Shown: piece by piece, positions 1 through 7,640 of the stretch
Layout: the number at the start of each line of letters is the position of its first letter
How positions within the stretch are numbered: position 1 is the stretch's first letter
Source: Dehalococcoidia bacterium
GTDB taxonomy: Bacteria > Chloroflexota > Dehalococcoidia > DSTF01 > JACRBR01
Assembly: GCA_015478665.1 (NCBI GenBank)
Contig: JADMII010000011.1
Location: 1 to 64,000, forward strand
Reading direction: 5' to 3'
DNA: 64,000 nucleotides
Notes under the pieces: model-generated
The model's database searches: none
Told to the model about the DNA's origin: nothing
Seen by the model: only the letters and a program-made list of their open reading frames with translations
Position numbers and translations under genes: made by a program

Positions 1-2
1 GC

Positions 3-46
3 AGCGGACAAAGTCTCGGAACACTTAGCGGTCAAAGTCTCAGAAC
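3..46. repeat. Two tandem 20-bp repeats, probable insertion-sequence end
   Basis: Positions 3-22 and 27-46 carry the same 20-mer with two differences (AGCGGACAAAGTCTCGGAAC and AGCGGTCAAAGTCTCAGAAC), 24 bp apart. Tandem copies of such a sequence at an element tip are typical of IS21/IS481-like transposons, whose transposase binds multiple terminal repeats. The transposase itself would lie left of the window. Assignment to a family is from general resemblance only. Confidence 0.45.
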
Positions 47-105
47 TTCAACAGGTTAGATGTCGGCGCGCGCGTGGCGTCGAGGAGCGACGAACGTCCT
101 CGCAG

Positions 106-873
106 CTACGGCCAGCCTCCAGGCGGACGTCGTCCGCGGCCGATGCCGGGGCGCGGCACGCCGAGCACGAAGACGTTCACGAGCACGATGCCGGCGATGA
201 AGCCGCCGATATGCGCGAAATAGGCGACGCCGGCGCCCGCGCCGACGGCGTTGACGCCGAGCGACGAGAAGCCGCTGAAGACCTGCGCCACGAACCAGAA
301 GCCGATCAGCACGAACGCGGGCAGCGGGAACGGGAAGATGAAGATGAGCGCCGTCACCGTCGCCCGCGGATACAGCACGATGTAGGCGCCCATGACGCCG
401 GCGATGGCGCCACTGGCGCCGATCGTCGGGGTGAGGCTGCCGCTGCTCACGGCGGAGTAGGTAAACGCGGCGATGACGCCCATCAGCAGGTAGAAGACGG
501 CGTAGCGCAGGTGTCCCATCGCATCTTCGACGTTGTCGCCGAAGATGAACAGGAAGAGCATGTTGCCGAGGATGTGCAGCCAGCCGCCGTGGATGAACAT
601 CGCGCTGAAGACCGTGAAGACCGATTCCGGCTGGTCCGTGCAGATGTGCGTCGCCTGCGGGCTCAGGTCCTGATTCCGTCCCAGCGCGTCGAACAGGCAC
701 GCCGGGATACTTCCCCAACGAAAGATGAAGCGGTCGAGCTCCGTCACGCCGGCGGCGATCTGGGTGTGGCTGAGCGACACCTCGTAGAAGAAGACGACGA
801 AGTTGATCGCGATGATCGTGATGTTCACCCACGGCAGGCGGCGGCCGCGGACGTTGTCGTAGATCGGGATCAT
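106..873 (-). CDS. Rhomboid family intramembrane serine protease
   Basis: A 255-residue polytopic membrane protein. The N-terminus MIPIYDNVRGR followed by a first hydrophobic helix is characteristic of bacterial rhomboids. The HGGWLHILGNM loop lies at residues 95-105, the catalytic serine is in GASGA (Ser154), and the catalytic histidine is in AHIGGF (His221). A long loop (about residues 40-90) with two cysteines follows the first helix. Rhomboids cleave transmembrane substrates inside the bilayer; the substrate here is unknown. The gene stands alone on the minus strand; its tail after the last helix is short and Arg/Pro/Gly-rich. The family call is firm and the start is a plain ATG. Confidence 0.93.
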   Translation of the reverse strand: MIPIYDNVRGRRLPWVNITIIAINFVVFFYEVSLSHTQIAAGVTELDRFIFRWGSIPACLFDALGRNQDLSPQATHICTDQPESVFTVFSAMFIHGGWLHILGNMLFLFIFGDNVEDAMGHLRYAVFYLLMGVIAAFTYSAVSSGSLTPTIGASGAIAGVMGAYIVLYPRATVTALIFIFPFPLPAFVLIGFWFVAQVFSGFSSLGVNAVGAGAGVAYFAHIGGFIAGIVLVNVFVLGVPRPGIGRGRRPPGGWP

Positions 874-988
874 GCGGGCGCCGGCGGCCGAACGGCCGGC
901 GCGCTTCCGAGGCTGAGCGTCATGCGCAACATCGTACCGACTGCGGGCGGGCTGGCGGGGAGTCGTGAGAGCGCGGCCGTCGGACGGA

Positions 989-1552
989 TCAGAACTCGAT
1001 GCCCGGCTGCGCCTTGATGCCCTGCTGGAACGGGTGCTTGATCTCCCGCATCTCGGTCACGAGGTCGGCGTAGTCGATGAGCTCCTGCGGCGCGTCGCGG
1101 CCGGTGATGATGATGTGCGTGCGCCTGGGGCGGCTCTTCAGGAAGTCGATCACCTCGCTCACCGGCAGCCAGCCGTAGGCCAGCACGTACGTGAACTCAT
1201 CGAGCGCGACGACGTCGTAGTCGCCCGAGCCGATCTTCGTCTTGCACTGCTCCCACAGCTCGCGCGCCAGCCCCTTGTCCTTCTCGATGTCCTTGGACAG
1301 CCAGGTGAAGCCGCCGCCCAGCGCGATGATCTCGATGCCCATCTTGTCGGCGGCGCGGTTCTCGCCGTAGTGCGAGGTCGTGCTCTTGATGAACTGCAGC
1401 ATGCAGACGTGCAGCCCGCGGCCCCAGGCGCGGAAGAGCACGCCGAGCGCCGCCGTCGTCTTCCCCTTGCCGTTGCCCGTATTGACGACGACGAGCGCCT
1501 TCCGCGGCTCCTTCGCCGGCGCCTCGGACTCGGGCTCGCCCGGCGAGGTCAT
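989..1552 (-). CDS. cobO: Cob(I)yrinic acid a,c-diamide adenosyltransferase
   Basis: A 187-residue CobA/CobO/BtuR-type corrinoid adenosyltransferase that transfers the adenosyl group of ATP to cob(I)alamin/cobyrinate to make coenzyme B12. The P-loop GNGKGKTT is at residues 26-33 after a VVVNT strand; the conserved VVALDEFTYVLAYGW and HIIITGRDAP segments follow. It is the last gene of the btuFCD operon: its ATG overlaps the stop of the upstream ATPase gene (ATGA), so the two are translationally coupled. The much longer open frame upstream belongs to the antisense/other-frame reading of btuD and was not used. Placement behind a cobalamin riboswitch supports a role in salvaged-corrinoid adenosylation. 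Confidence 0.93.
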   Translation of the reverse strand: MTSPGEPESEAPAKEPRKALVVVNTGNGKGKTTAALGVLFRAWGRGLHVCMLQFIKSTTSHYGENRAADKMGIEIIALGGGFTWLSKDIEKDKGLARELWEQCKTKIGSGDYDVVALDEFTYVLAYGWLPVSEVIDFLKSRPRRTHIIITGRDAPQELIDYADLVTEMREIKHPFQQGIKAQPGIEF

Positions 1553-2355
1553 CGCAGAGCCTCCCCGGCGCGCTCGCCCGCGCCCGGCGCCTCGGGGACG
1601 ACGACCGGCCGTCCGCTGACCGGGTGGGGCAGCACGCGCACGCTCACACCGTACACCGCTTCGATGCGCTCCGCCCGCAGCACCTCCGCCGGTGTGCCCG
1701 TGGCGACGTTCCGGCCGTCGGCGAGAAGCGCGATGCGGTCGCCGAACAACGCGGCGAGCGTGAGGTCGTGCACGACGGCGACGACGGCGAGCCCGTCGCC
1801 GGCGCAGAGGTCGCGCATCAGCCGAAACGTCTCGACCTGGTGTTGCACATCGAGGTGCGACGTCGGCTCGTCGAGCAGGAGCAGCGCCGGCTGCTGCGCC
1901 AGCGCGCGGGCGATGATCACGCGCTGCCGTTCGCCGCCGGAGAGCTCGTCGACGAGGCGGTCGCGCAGGCTCCAGCAGCCGGCGCGTTGCATCGCCGACC
2001 GCACGATGCGGCCGTCGCGGCGGCCCTCCCACTGCAGCAGGCGCAGGTGCGGCGAGCGGCCCATCATCACGACGTCGGACGCCGTGAAGCGCGGCGGCAG
2101 CGCGCTGGCCTGCGCGACGACGGCGACGCGCCGCGCCAGCACCTCCGCGCGCATCGTGCGGATGTCGTCGCCATCGAGCGCGATCGTGCCGCCTCCGAAC
2201 GGCAGGACGCCGCTGATCGCGCGCAGGAGCGTCGTCTTGCCGCAGCCGTTCGGGCCGATGAGCGCCAGCACCTCGCCGCGGTCGACGTGGAGGTCGACCG
2301 CCGCGAGAACCGGACGGCCGGGATAGCCGGCGGAGAGCGCGCGCACGTCGAGCAT
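1549..2355 (-). CDS. btuD: Cobalamin/Fe-siderophore-type ABC transporter ATP-binding protein
   Basis: A 268-residue ABC ATPase of the FecE/BtuD family that powers import through the BtuC-like permease encoded just upstream. Walker A GPNGCGKTT is at residues 34-42, the signature LSGGERQR at 138-145, Walker B LLLLDEPT at about 158-165, and the H-loop in VVHDLTLAA. Its ATG shares one base with the permease stop (TGATG), and its own stop overlaps the adenosyltransferase start. The family also transports iron chelates; the riboswitch upstream and the adenosyltransferase downstream make corrinoids the likely substrate. The last 40 residues form a C-terminal domain typical of this group. Confidence 0.92.
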   Translation of the reverse strand: MLDVRALSAGYPGRPVLAAVDLHVDRGEVLALIGPNGCGKTTLLRAISGVLPFGGGTIALDGDDIRTMRAEVLARRVAVVAQASALPPRFTASDVVMMGRSPHLRLLQWEGRRDGRIVRSAMQRAGCWSLRDRLVDELSGGERQRVIIARALAQQPALLLLDEPTSHLDVQHQVETFRLMRDLCAGDGLAVVAVVHDLTLAALFGDRIALLADGRNVATGTPAEVLRAERIEAVYGVSVRVLPHPVSGRPVVVPEAPGAGERAGEALR

Positions 2356-3464
2356 CAGATCATCCCCGGGCCGCCGCGCTGGTACCGGCGCAGCAGGTAG
2401 AGGAAGAATGGCGCGCCGATGAACGCCGTGACGACGCCGATCGGCACTTCGCGGCCGCCGTCGAGGCTGCGCGCGGCGGTGTCCGCCAGGATCAGGAACG
2501 ACGCGCCGAAGAACGCCGACATCGGCAGCACGCGGCGATAGTCCGGCCCGAAGAGCATGCGCACGGCGTGCGGGACGATCAGACCGACGAAGCCGATGAG
2601 GCCGCTCACGGCGACGGCGGCGGCGGTCGCCAGCGACGCGAACGCCAGCACGATCAGCTGCACGCGCTCGACATCGATGCCGAGGTGGCGCGCCTCGTCG
2701 TCGTCGAGCTGCAGGACGTTGAGCACGCGCGCGAACGGCAGCACGAGCGCCATGCTGACTGCGACATACGGCAGCGCGATGAGCGTCTTCGTCCAGCTGG
2801 CGGTGTTGAAGCCGCCGAGGATCCAGCCGAGGATGGCGATCGTGCGCTCGCTGTACGTGAGCATCAGGTAGGTCACCAGCGACGTGCCGATCGACGACAC
2901 GGCGACGCCGCTGAGGATCAGCGCCGTCACCGGCACCCGCCCGCCCGCCCGCGCCAGCCCGTAGGCGAGCGCGACGGCGACGAGCGCGCCGCCGAACGCC
3001 GCCGGCGGCAGCGGGCTGAAGATGCCCGCCGTCACGTAGAGCGGCGATACGAGGATCAGCGTCGCGCCGAGGCTGGCGCCCGCGGCGACGCCGACGAGGT
3101 AGGGCTCGGCGAGCGGGTTGCGGAAGACGCCCTGGTAGGCGGCGCCGGCGAATCCCAGCGTCGCGCCGACGACGCCGGCGAGCACGACGCGCGGCAGCCG
3201 CACGTCCCAGATGATCGCCTCCGCGGTGCGGTCGTGGACGCCGGTCGAGACGAAGGGCAGGTGGCCGACGAGGATCGCGACGGTCGTCTGCGGCGCGATG
3301 TGCACCGTCCCCCAGCCGACGGCGAAGAGGGCGACGGCGAGCGTCGAGAGCGCCGCCAGTCCGTATCCGGGCAGCATGCCGCGCAGGGTGAGCAGCCGCG
3401 GCAACGCCGCATCGTCGTCGAGCGCCGCCGTCGTCGCCTGCGGACGGGGATATGCGAGGCGCAT
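2355..3464 (-). CDS. btuC: FecCD/BtuC family ABC transporter permease
   Basis: A 369-residue permease with about ten hydrophobic helices. Typical FecCD/BtuC features are visible: RLPRVVLAGVVGATLG near residue 90, the following G-rich helix with NPLAEPYLVG, the RHLGID segment before the last helices, and the GLIGFVGLIVPHAVR motif that contacts the ATPase. It follows btuF after two bases and overlaps btuD by one base. The N-terminal 30 residues are polar and probably cytoplasmic. Role: the membrane channel for corrinoid uptake, inferred from the riboswitch-led operon. Confidence 0.93.
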   Translation of the reverse strand: MRLAYPRPQATTAALDDDAALPRLLTLRGMLPGYGLAALSTLAVALFAVGWGTVHIAPQTTVAILVGHLPFVSTGVHDRTAEAIIWDVRLPRVVLAGVVGATLGFAGAAYQGVFRNPLAEPYLVGVAAGASLGATLILVSPLYVTAGIFSPLPPAAFGGALVAVALAYGLARAGGRVPVTALILSGVAVSSIGTSLVTYLMLTYSERTIAILGWILGGFNTASWTKTLIALPYVAVSMALVLPFARVLNVLQLDDDEARHLGIDVERVQLIVLAFASLATAAAVAVSGLIGFVGLIVPHAVRMLFGPDYRRVLPMSAFFGASFLILADTAARSLDGGREVPIGVVTAFIGAPFFLYLLRRYQRGGPGMI

Positions 3465-3466
3465 CG

Positions 3467-4720
3467 CTAGGAGAACCTCTGCGGGTAGATATCCTTCGCC
3501 AGCTGCTCGAGCGCGTCGATGATCCGCGGGCCGGCGCGGCTGACGATGCTCGGGTCGATGGCGAAGATCGCACTGCGCTTCACGGCATCGATGCCCTGCC
3601 AGCCCGGCCGCGCCTTCACCGAATCGACCGTCGTGCCGAACGCCTCATCGGCGAGCACGATCACCTGCGGGTTGGCGGCGATGATCTTCTCCGACGTGAG
3701 CTGCGGATACGGTGAGCCGCCGCCGTCGCCGGCGATGTTCTTCGCCTTGAGGAGCTTGTAGAGGCTGCCGATGAAGCTGGCGTCCGAGGCCGTGTAGTAG
3801 GTGTTGTCGACCTCGTGGTAGACGGCGGGCGCCTGTGTCGCCGGGACGTCGCGGATGGCGTCGATGACCTTCTTCTCACGCGCTCGCATCGCGGATACGA
3901 GCGACTCCGCCTGGGCATTCTTGCCGGTGGCCTGCCCGACCAGACTGATCTGCGTCAGCACGTCGTCGAACGTCTTCACAGAATTCAGGTCGCTGAAGAG
4001 CACCGGGATGCCGAGACGGTCGAGCGCGGCGACGAGGCCGCTGCTGTCGCTGGCCACGAAGACGAGATCGGGCTTGATCGCGGCGATCGCCTCGACGTTC
4101 GGCTGGAAGGCGTCGAGCCTGGTGGGGAAGGCCTTCGCTGCGGGCGGGTAGTCGGCGTCCCTGTCGACGGCCGCGAGCTCTCCCTCGGCGCCGAGCGCGT
4201 AGATGATCTCCGTCGCGCCGGGGGAGAGCGAGACGAGGCGCTTCGGCGCTGCATCGAGCGTCAGCGGCTTGCCGTCGCTCCGCTGCAGCGTCAGCGGGAA
4301 GGCGGCGCCGGTCGCCGTGCTGCCGGCGCCAGGTGCGCCGCCGCCCGAGCTCGTGGCCGCCGCGGCGCTACCGTTCGCGGGCGACGCCGGATTCGAGCTG
4401 CCGCCGCCGCAGCCAGCGACGAGCGCCGCGCTCACCGCAAGCAGAAGCAGAGCGACGATTGCGGCCACGATGCGCCCTGCGGCGCCGTTGCCGGTCGCGG
4501 TGTGCCGCGCACTGTCGCCCGCGAACATGCGCGTCGCCCGGCTGTCCCGGGCACGCGCGAACGGCGATCCTGTGCGTCTGCTCTTCGCGGTCCGCTGTGC
4601 GCCGTCGCGGCGCCCCGCGCCGGACCGCTCTCCGCCCTCCGCCGCCGGTCGTCTGCCGTCATCGTCCCCACCGGGCCAACCACGACGACCCGCACGCCGC
4701 TTGACGCTCGCTCGAATCAC
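3467..4720 (-). CDS. btuF: BtuF-like cobalamin-binding lipoprotein (ABC substrate-binding protein)
   Basis: First gene of the riboswitch operon. The mature part (about 300 residues) is a periplasmic-binding protein of the BtuF/FhuD helical-backbone class: LVSLSPGATEIIYALGA near its start, then FQPNVEAIAAIKPDLV, and the long linker helix. A hydrophobic stretch ending in LVAGC is a lipobox, so the protein is lipid-anchored outside the membrane. The start is uncertain. ATG at 4528 gives a normal 353-residue lipoprotein but has no ribosome binding site; a GTG at 4720 lies 8 bases after a perfect AGGAGG and is in frame, adding 64 residues rich in Arg/Gly before the signal helix. The GTG was chosen for its binding site; the mature protein is the same either way. 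Confidence 0.88.
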   Translation of the reverse strand: MIRASVKRRAGRRGWPGGDDDGRRPAAEGGERSGAGRRDGAQRTAKSRRTGSPFARARDSRATRMFAGDSARHTATGNGAAGRIVAAIVALLLLAVSAALVAGCGGGSSNPASPANGSAAAATSSGGGAPGAGSTATGAAFPLTLQRSDGKPLTLDAAPKRLVSLSPGATEIIYALGAEGELAAVDRDADYPPAAKAFPTRLDAFQPNVEAIAAIKPDLVFVASDSSGLVAALDRLGIPVLFSDLNSVKTFDDVLTQISLVGQATGKNAQAESLVSAMRAREKKVIDAIRDVPATQAPAVYHEVDNTYYTASDASFIGSLYKLLKAKNIAGDGGGSPYPQLTSEKIIAANPQVIVLADEAFGTTVDSVKARPGWQGIDAVKRSAIFAIDPSIVSRAGPRIIDALEQLAKDIYPQRFS

Positions 4721-4728
4721 CACGCCGT

Positions 4729-4734
4729 CCTCCT
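4729..4734 (-). promoter_or_regulatory. Ribosome binding site of btuF
   Basis: AGGAGG on the minus strand, 5 and 8 bases before two successive GTG codons (4723 and 4720). It sits between the riboswitch terminator and the gene and is the main argument for the long form of BtuF. Confidence 0.55.
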
Positions 4735-4780
4735 GCGACTGACCTCGCGCCACGCGAGGGATCCCGGCCGGATCGCGTCG

Positions 4781-4813
4781 CAAAACGAAGACCCCTGCCA
4801 GGAAGGACAGGGG
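4781..4813 (-). terminator. Intrinsic terminator of the cobalamin riboswitch
   Basis: On the minus strand CCCCTGTCC pairs with GGCAGGGG (hairpin 4792-4813) and is followed by TCTTCGTTTT. It lies about 50 bases after the aptamer and 60 bases before the btuF start, the usual place for the expression platform of a transcription-terminating riboswitch. When cobalamin is bound, the terminator is expected to form. Confidence 0.8.
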
Positions 4814-4863
4814 CCGGACGTGCGCCAAGCGCGTGCCCGCACCTTTTCCTCGAAGGCTTGCGA

Positions 4864-4970
4864 CATGTGGGGGCGGTCGGCCTGGCTCCCCGCTGCGGCA
4901 GACGTGCCGAAGCGGGATACAGTTGCGGGACAGCGCCGGCTTCGCACCGGCTTCGCCGCATCCCCACGCG
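4864..4970 (-). ncRNA. Cobalamin riboswitch
   Basis: The minus strand contains the conserved core of the cobalamin aptamer: GGTGCGAAGCCGGCGCTGTC followed at once by CCGCAACTGT (4919-4948), then a GC-rich arm and GCCAGGCCGA near the 3' end, matching the GCCAGGAGACC-like box. GTGGGG (about 4963-4968) can pair with CCCCAC (about 4867-4872) to close P1. It precedes a terminator and the btuFCD-cobO operon, which encode B12 uptake and adenosylation. Ends are approximate. Confidence 0.93.
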
Positions 4971-5094
4971 ATCTTCAGTTGTTGGGGGGAGGATACGCAG
5001 GCGGGCGGCAGGAGGTCAAGCGCCGCTCCCACGTGCGTCGTCAACCGCTGCTGCACCCGCTGCAGCTGCTCGCTCCTCTGCGCACGCGGCGTCG

Positions 5095-5411
5095 AAGCAG
5101 GCGATCGTCGTGCTGCTCGACAGCCTCAACCGCCACATGCCCGGCGCTTACGGCGGTGGCGAGTTCGCGACGGCATCTCGCACGCACGGGCAGTCGCCGC
5201 GGCAGCCGTTTCGTGGAGCGCGAGCTGCTGCCGTACTCGCCGAACGGCCGTTCAGCGGCAACCACCTGTCCGACGTCGCCGACGATTCCTTCGGAGGAGC
5301 AGAACCGCGCCGCTGGACATCGACGAGCGCGAGGCCGCCGACAAGCTCCGCGAGGCGCCTTGCAGGGTCGAAGCGCGGCGCGGCGGGTTCGAGCGCCTGG
5401 AGTTGGCGTGA
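5095..5411 (+). pseudogene. Remnant of a sulfatase-family gene
   Basis: The plus strand encodes VVLLDSLNRHMPGAYGGG (5104-5157), the N-terminal active-site strand of the sulfatase/alkaline phosphatase superfamily, where the Asp binds the metal. About 110 bases later the typical C-terminal end appears in pieces in different frames: SDVADDS, EEQNRA, DEREAADKLREA and finally FERLELA with a TGA at 5409. The middle of a roughly 450-residue enzyme is gone and at least two frameshifts separate the pieces. No complete start is visible. This is therefore a decayed gene with a large internal deletion, not a functional enzyme. Confidence 0.68.
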
Positions 5412-5495
5412 GGAGCCAGGCGCGAGCACCTGACGGCGACGGCTGCGAGCGCGGACGCCTCACGTCCTACTTGTCACGGCCCGCTTCCGGACGCC

Positions 5496-6419
5496 TCACG
5501 TCTCCGTGAGCCGCGCCACTACCGCGCCCATCGCCTCCCAGGCGCCGCCGGAGATAACCACGTACGAGAAGCCGTACTCCTCGCGCCGGCGCTCCAGGTC
5601 GTCGCAGATCTCGTCGACGCTGCCGACGAGCACGTGCGGCACTTCCAGCACCTCCTCCGGCGTGCTCGCGAAGCCCTGCGCGAGGCGCTCCGCCATCGCC
5701 GGTCGGTCGTCCGTGACGACCGATGCGAACACCGTCACGTTGAGCTCGATCTCGTCGATGCGGTCGCCGGCAGCCTCGCGGATCCAGGCGATCTTCTGGC
5801 GCGTCGCCTCCGCCGTGCCGGTCTCCATCGTGGCGCGGTTCACCTTGCCTTCGACGAGGTTGAAGTTGATGCCGATGATGTCCGCCTCGCGTGCGGCGTA
5901 CGAGAGCACCCGCCGGCCGCCGCCGCCGATGAGTATCGGCGGGTGCGGCTGCTGCACCGGCTTCGGCGTGCCGGTCGCATGGACGTGATAGAACTCGCCA
6001 TCGAAGTCCATGGGAGCGCCGGAGAAGAGGCCCTTGATGATGCCGACCGCTTCCTTCATCCGCCGGATCCGGGTGCCGGGGCTGTCGTAGGGGATTCCCG
6101 ACTGCAGGTAGTCCGTCTCCATCCAGCCGGCGCCGATGCCGAGCTCGACGCGGCCGCCGGAGATGACGTCGAGCGTGGCCGCTTCCTTGGCGAGGATCAG
6201 CGGGTGCTTGTAGTCGTTGTCGAAGACGAGGCTGCCGACGCGCAGCGTGGTGGTGGCCGCGGCGGCAGCGGCGAGGGCGGGCATCGGCGCCAGCTGGTCG
6301 TCGAAATGGTCGGGCATGAAGAGGGTCGAGTAGCCGAGATCCTCGCATTTGCGCGCTGTCTCGATCCAGCCCTCGCGGGAGCGCGAGATCTGCGCACCGA
6401 AGCGGAATTTGCGTGGCAT
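5496..6419 (-). CDS. LLM class F420-dependent oxidoreductase
   Basis: A 307-residue luciferase-like monooxygenase-fold enzyme. FRFGAQISRSREGWIETARK at the start, LGYSTLFMPDHFDDQLAPMPAL near residue 30, LDVISGGRVELGIGAGW near 85 and PPILIGGGGRRVLSYAARE near 165 are the usual landmarks; the closest family I recall is the TIGR03621-type F420-dependent group. Such enzymes oxidise or reduce small organic substrates with coenzyme F420; the substrate cannot be read from sequence. The gene stands alone, minus strand, ending 85 bases after the sulfatase remnant. FMN use instead of F420 is possible. Confidence 0.88.
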   Translation of the reverse strand: MPRKFRFGAQISRSREGWIETARKCEDLGYSTLFMPDHFDDQLAPMPALAAAAAATTTLRVGSLVFDNDYKHPLILAKEAATLDVISGGRVELGIGAGWMETDYLQSGIPYDSPGTRIRRMKEAVGIIKGLFSGAPMDFDGEFYHVHATGTPKPVQQPHPPILIGGGGRRVLSYAAREADIIGINFNLVEGKVNRATMETGTAEATRQKIAWIREAAGDRIDEIELNVTVFASVVTDDRPAMAERLAQGFASTPEEVLEVPHVLVGSVDEICDDLERRREEYGFSYVVISGGAWEAMGAVVARLTET

Positions 6420-6946
6420 CAGCCCCTCCTCCGTGTGTCTCGCGCCGCGCGCGCCGGCCGTGCGAAGAGGCTACAGCAATCGAACCGCAGCGGACAGGCG
6501 GCGCGATGCCGGCCATCAAGCGCATCGCGCTCGGCTCCCGGTACGAGAAGGAGCACACGATGACGACGTGGTACGCGCGGCGGCAGGAGCGAGGCGGACA
6601 TCCACCTCGCCGTCGACGGTGTGCTTGGCCCGGCCGGGCGTCTTGTTCAAGGCCGCCAGCGGCCTCCGCCGGCTGCCGTGCACCTTCGACTCCGCGCTCG
6701 GACGAGCGATGCGGGCGCTGATCGAGCGCGCGGGCAGGCGCCGCTGCCCGGCAGGCGGCGAGGGGCCGCGGTCCCGCGCGCGCCGACGACGGTTGGCGGC
6801 CGGCCGATCCGGCCGCGATGCTCGCACATACGGCCGGCGCTCGTTTCCGGGGAATTTCCCCAGGTTTTTACACGGCGCATACGGGCGCGTCCCCGCCGCC
6901 TGCGACGATACTGATGGGGACTCGTCGCCCGGCCGGAGGGGAATTG
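6420..6946. other. Intergenic stretch without a recognisable gene
   Basis: About 527 bases between the divergent LLM oxidoreductase and the response regulator. The open frames here are short, Arg/Pro/Ala-rich and lack family features. GATACT at 6907-6912, 35 bases before the response-regulator start, could be a -10 box, but no matching -35 is visible. Confidence 0.5.
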
Positions 6947-7636
6947 ATGACCGCAGCCAAGATCGTCGTCGTCGACGACGACGAGAGCATCCGCGAGCTG
7001 GCGTCGCTCTACCTGGGCAAGGAGGGCTTCAGCGTCGAGTGCGCGGTGGATGGCAGCAGCGCCGTCGAGGCCGTGCGTCGCGCTGCGCCCGCGCTCGTGG
7101 TGCTCGACCTGATGTTGCCGGGGAAGAGCGGCTACGACGTCTGCAGGGAGGTTCGCCAGGAGAGCGACGTGCCGATCATCATGCTCACCGCGCGAGACGA
7201 GGACGTCGACAAGATCGTCGGGCTGGAGTTGGGCGCCGACGATTACCTGACGAAGCCATTCAACCCGCGCGAGCTGGTCGCGCGCGTCAAGGCGATCTTG
7301 CGGCGCTCGGAGACGACGCAGGGACGCAAGGCCGCCGGCGTCACGCGCATCGGCGCCCTGAGCGTCGACAAGCAGCGGCGCGAGGTGAAGGTGGATGGCC
7401 GCGAGTTGGCGCTGCGCACGAAGGAGTTCGACCTGCTGGCGGCGCTGGCGGAGAACGCCGGCATCGTGTTGACGCGCGAGCAGCTGTTGGACCGGGTCTG
7501 GGGCTACAATTTCTACGGCGAGACGCGCACCGTCGATGTCCACGTGCAGCATGTGCGGGCGCGGCTGGCGGGCAGCGGCCTCAGCATCGCCACGGTCCGC
7601 GGCGTCGGGTACAAGCTGGTCGAAGAAGTGCGGTAG
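6947..7636 (+). CDS. Two-component response regulator, OmpR/PhoB family
   Basis: A 229-residue transcription factor. The receiver domain (about 1-120) has the acidic pocket at Asp10-Asp11, phosphorylation site Asp54 in VVLDLMLPG, Thr81 and Lys103 in LTKPFNP. A winged-helix DNA-binding domain (about 135-229) follows, with LRTKEFDLLAAL and the C-terminal VRGVGYKLV. GGAGGGG lies 6 bases before the ATG, which fixes this start against a longer frame. The sensor kinase starts four bases after the stop, so the two form an operon. Signal and target genes are not evident; this group often senses phosphate or envelope stress. Confidence 0.95.
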   Translation: MTAAKIVVVDDDESIRELASLYLGKEGFSVECAVDGSSAVEAVRRAAPALVVLDLMLPGKSGYDVCREVRQESDVPIIMLTARDEDVDKIVGLELGADDYLTKPFNPRELVARVKAILRRSETTQGRKAAGVTRIGALSVDKQRREVKVDGRELALRTKEFDLLAALAENAGIVLTREQLLDRVWGYNFYGETRTVDVHVQHVRARLAGSGLSIATVRGVGYKLVEEVR

Positions 7637-7640
7637 CCGC

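Noticed and set aside
6506..6721. Short plus-strand frame in the gap before the response regulator
   Set aside because: Begins with plausible codons but turns into Arg/Pro-rich sequence without any motif or homologous feature.
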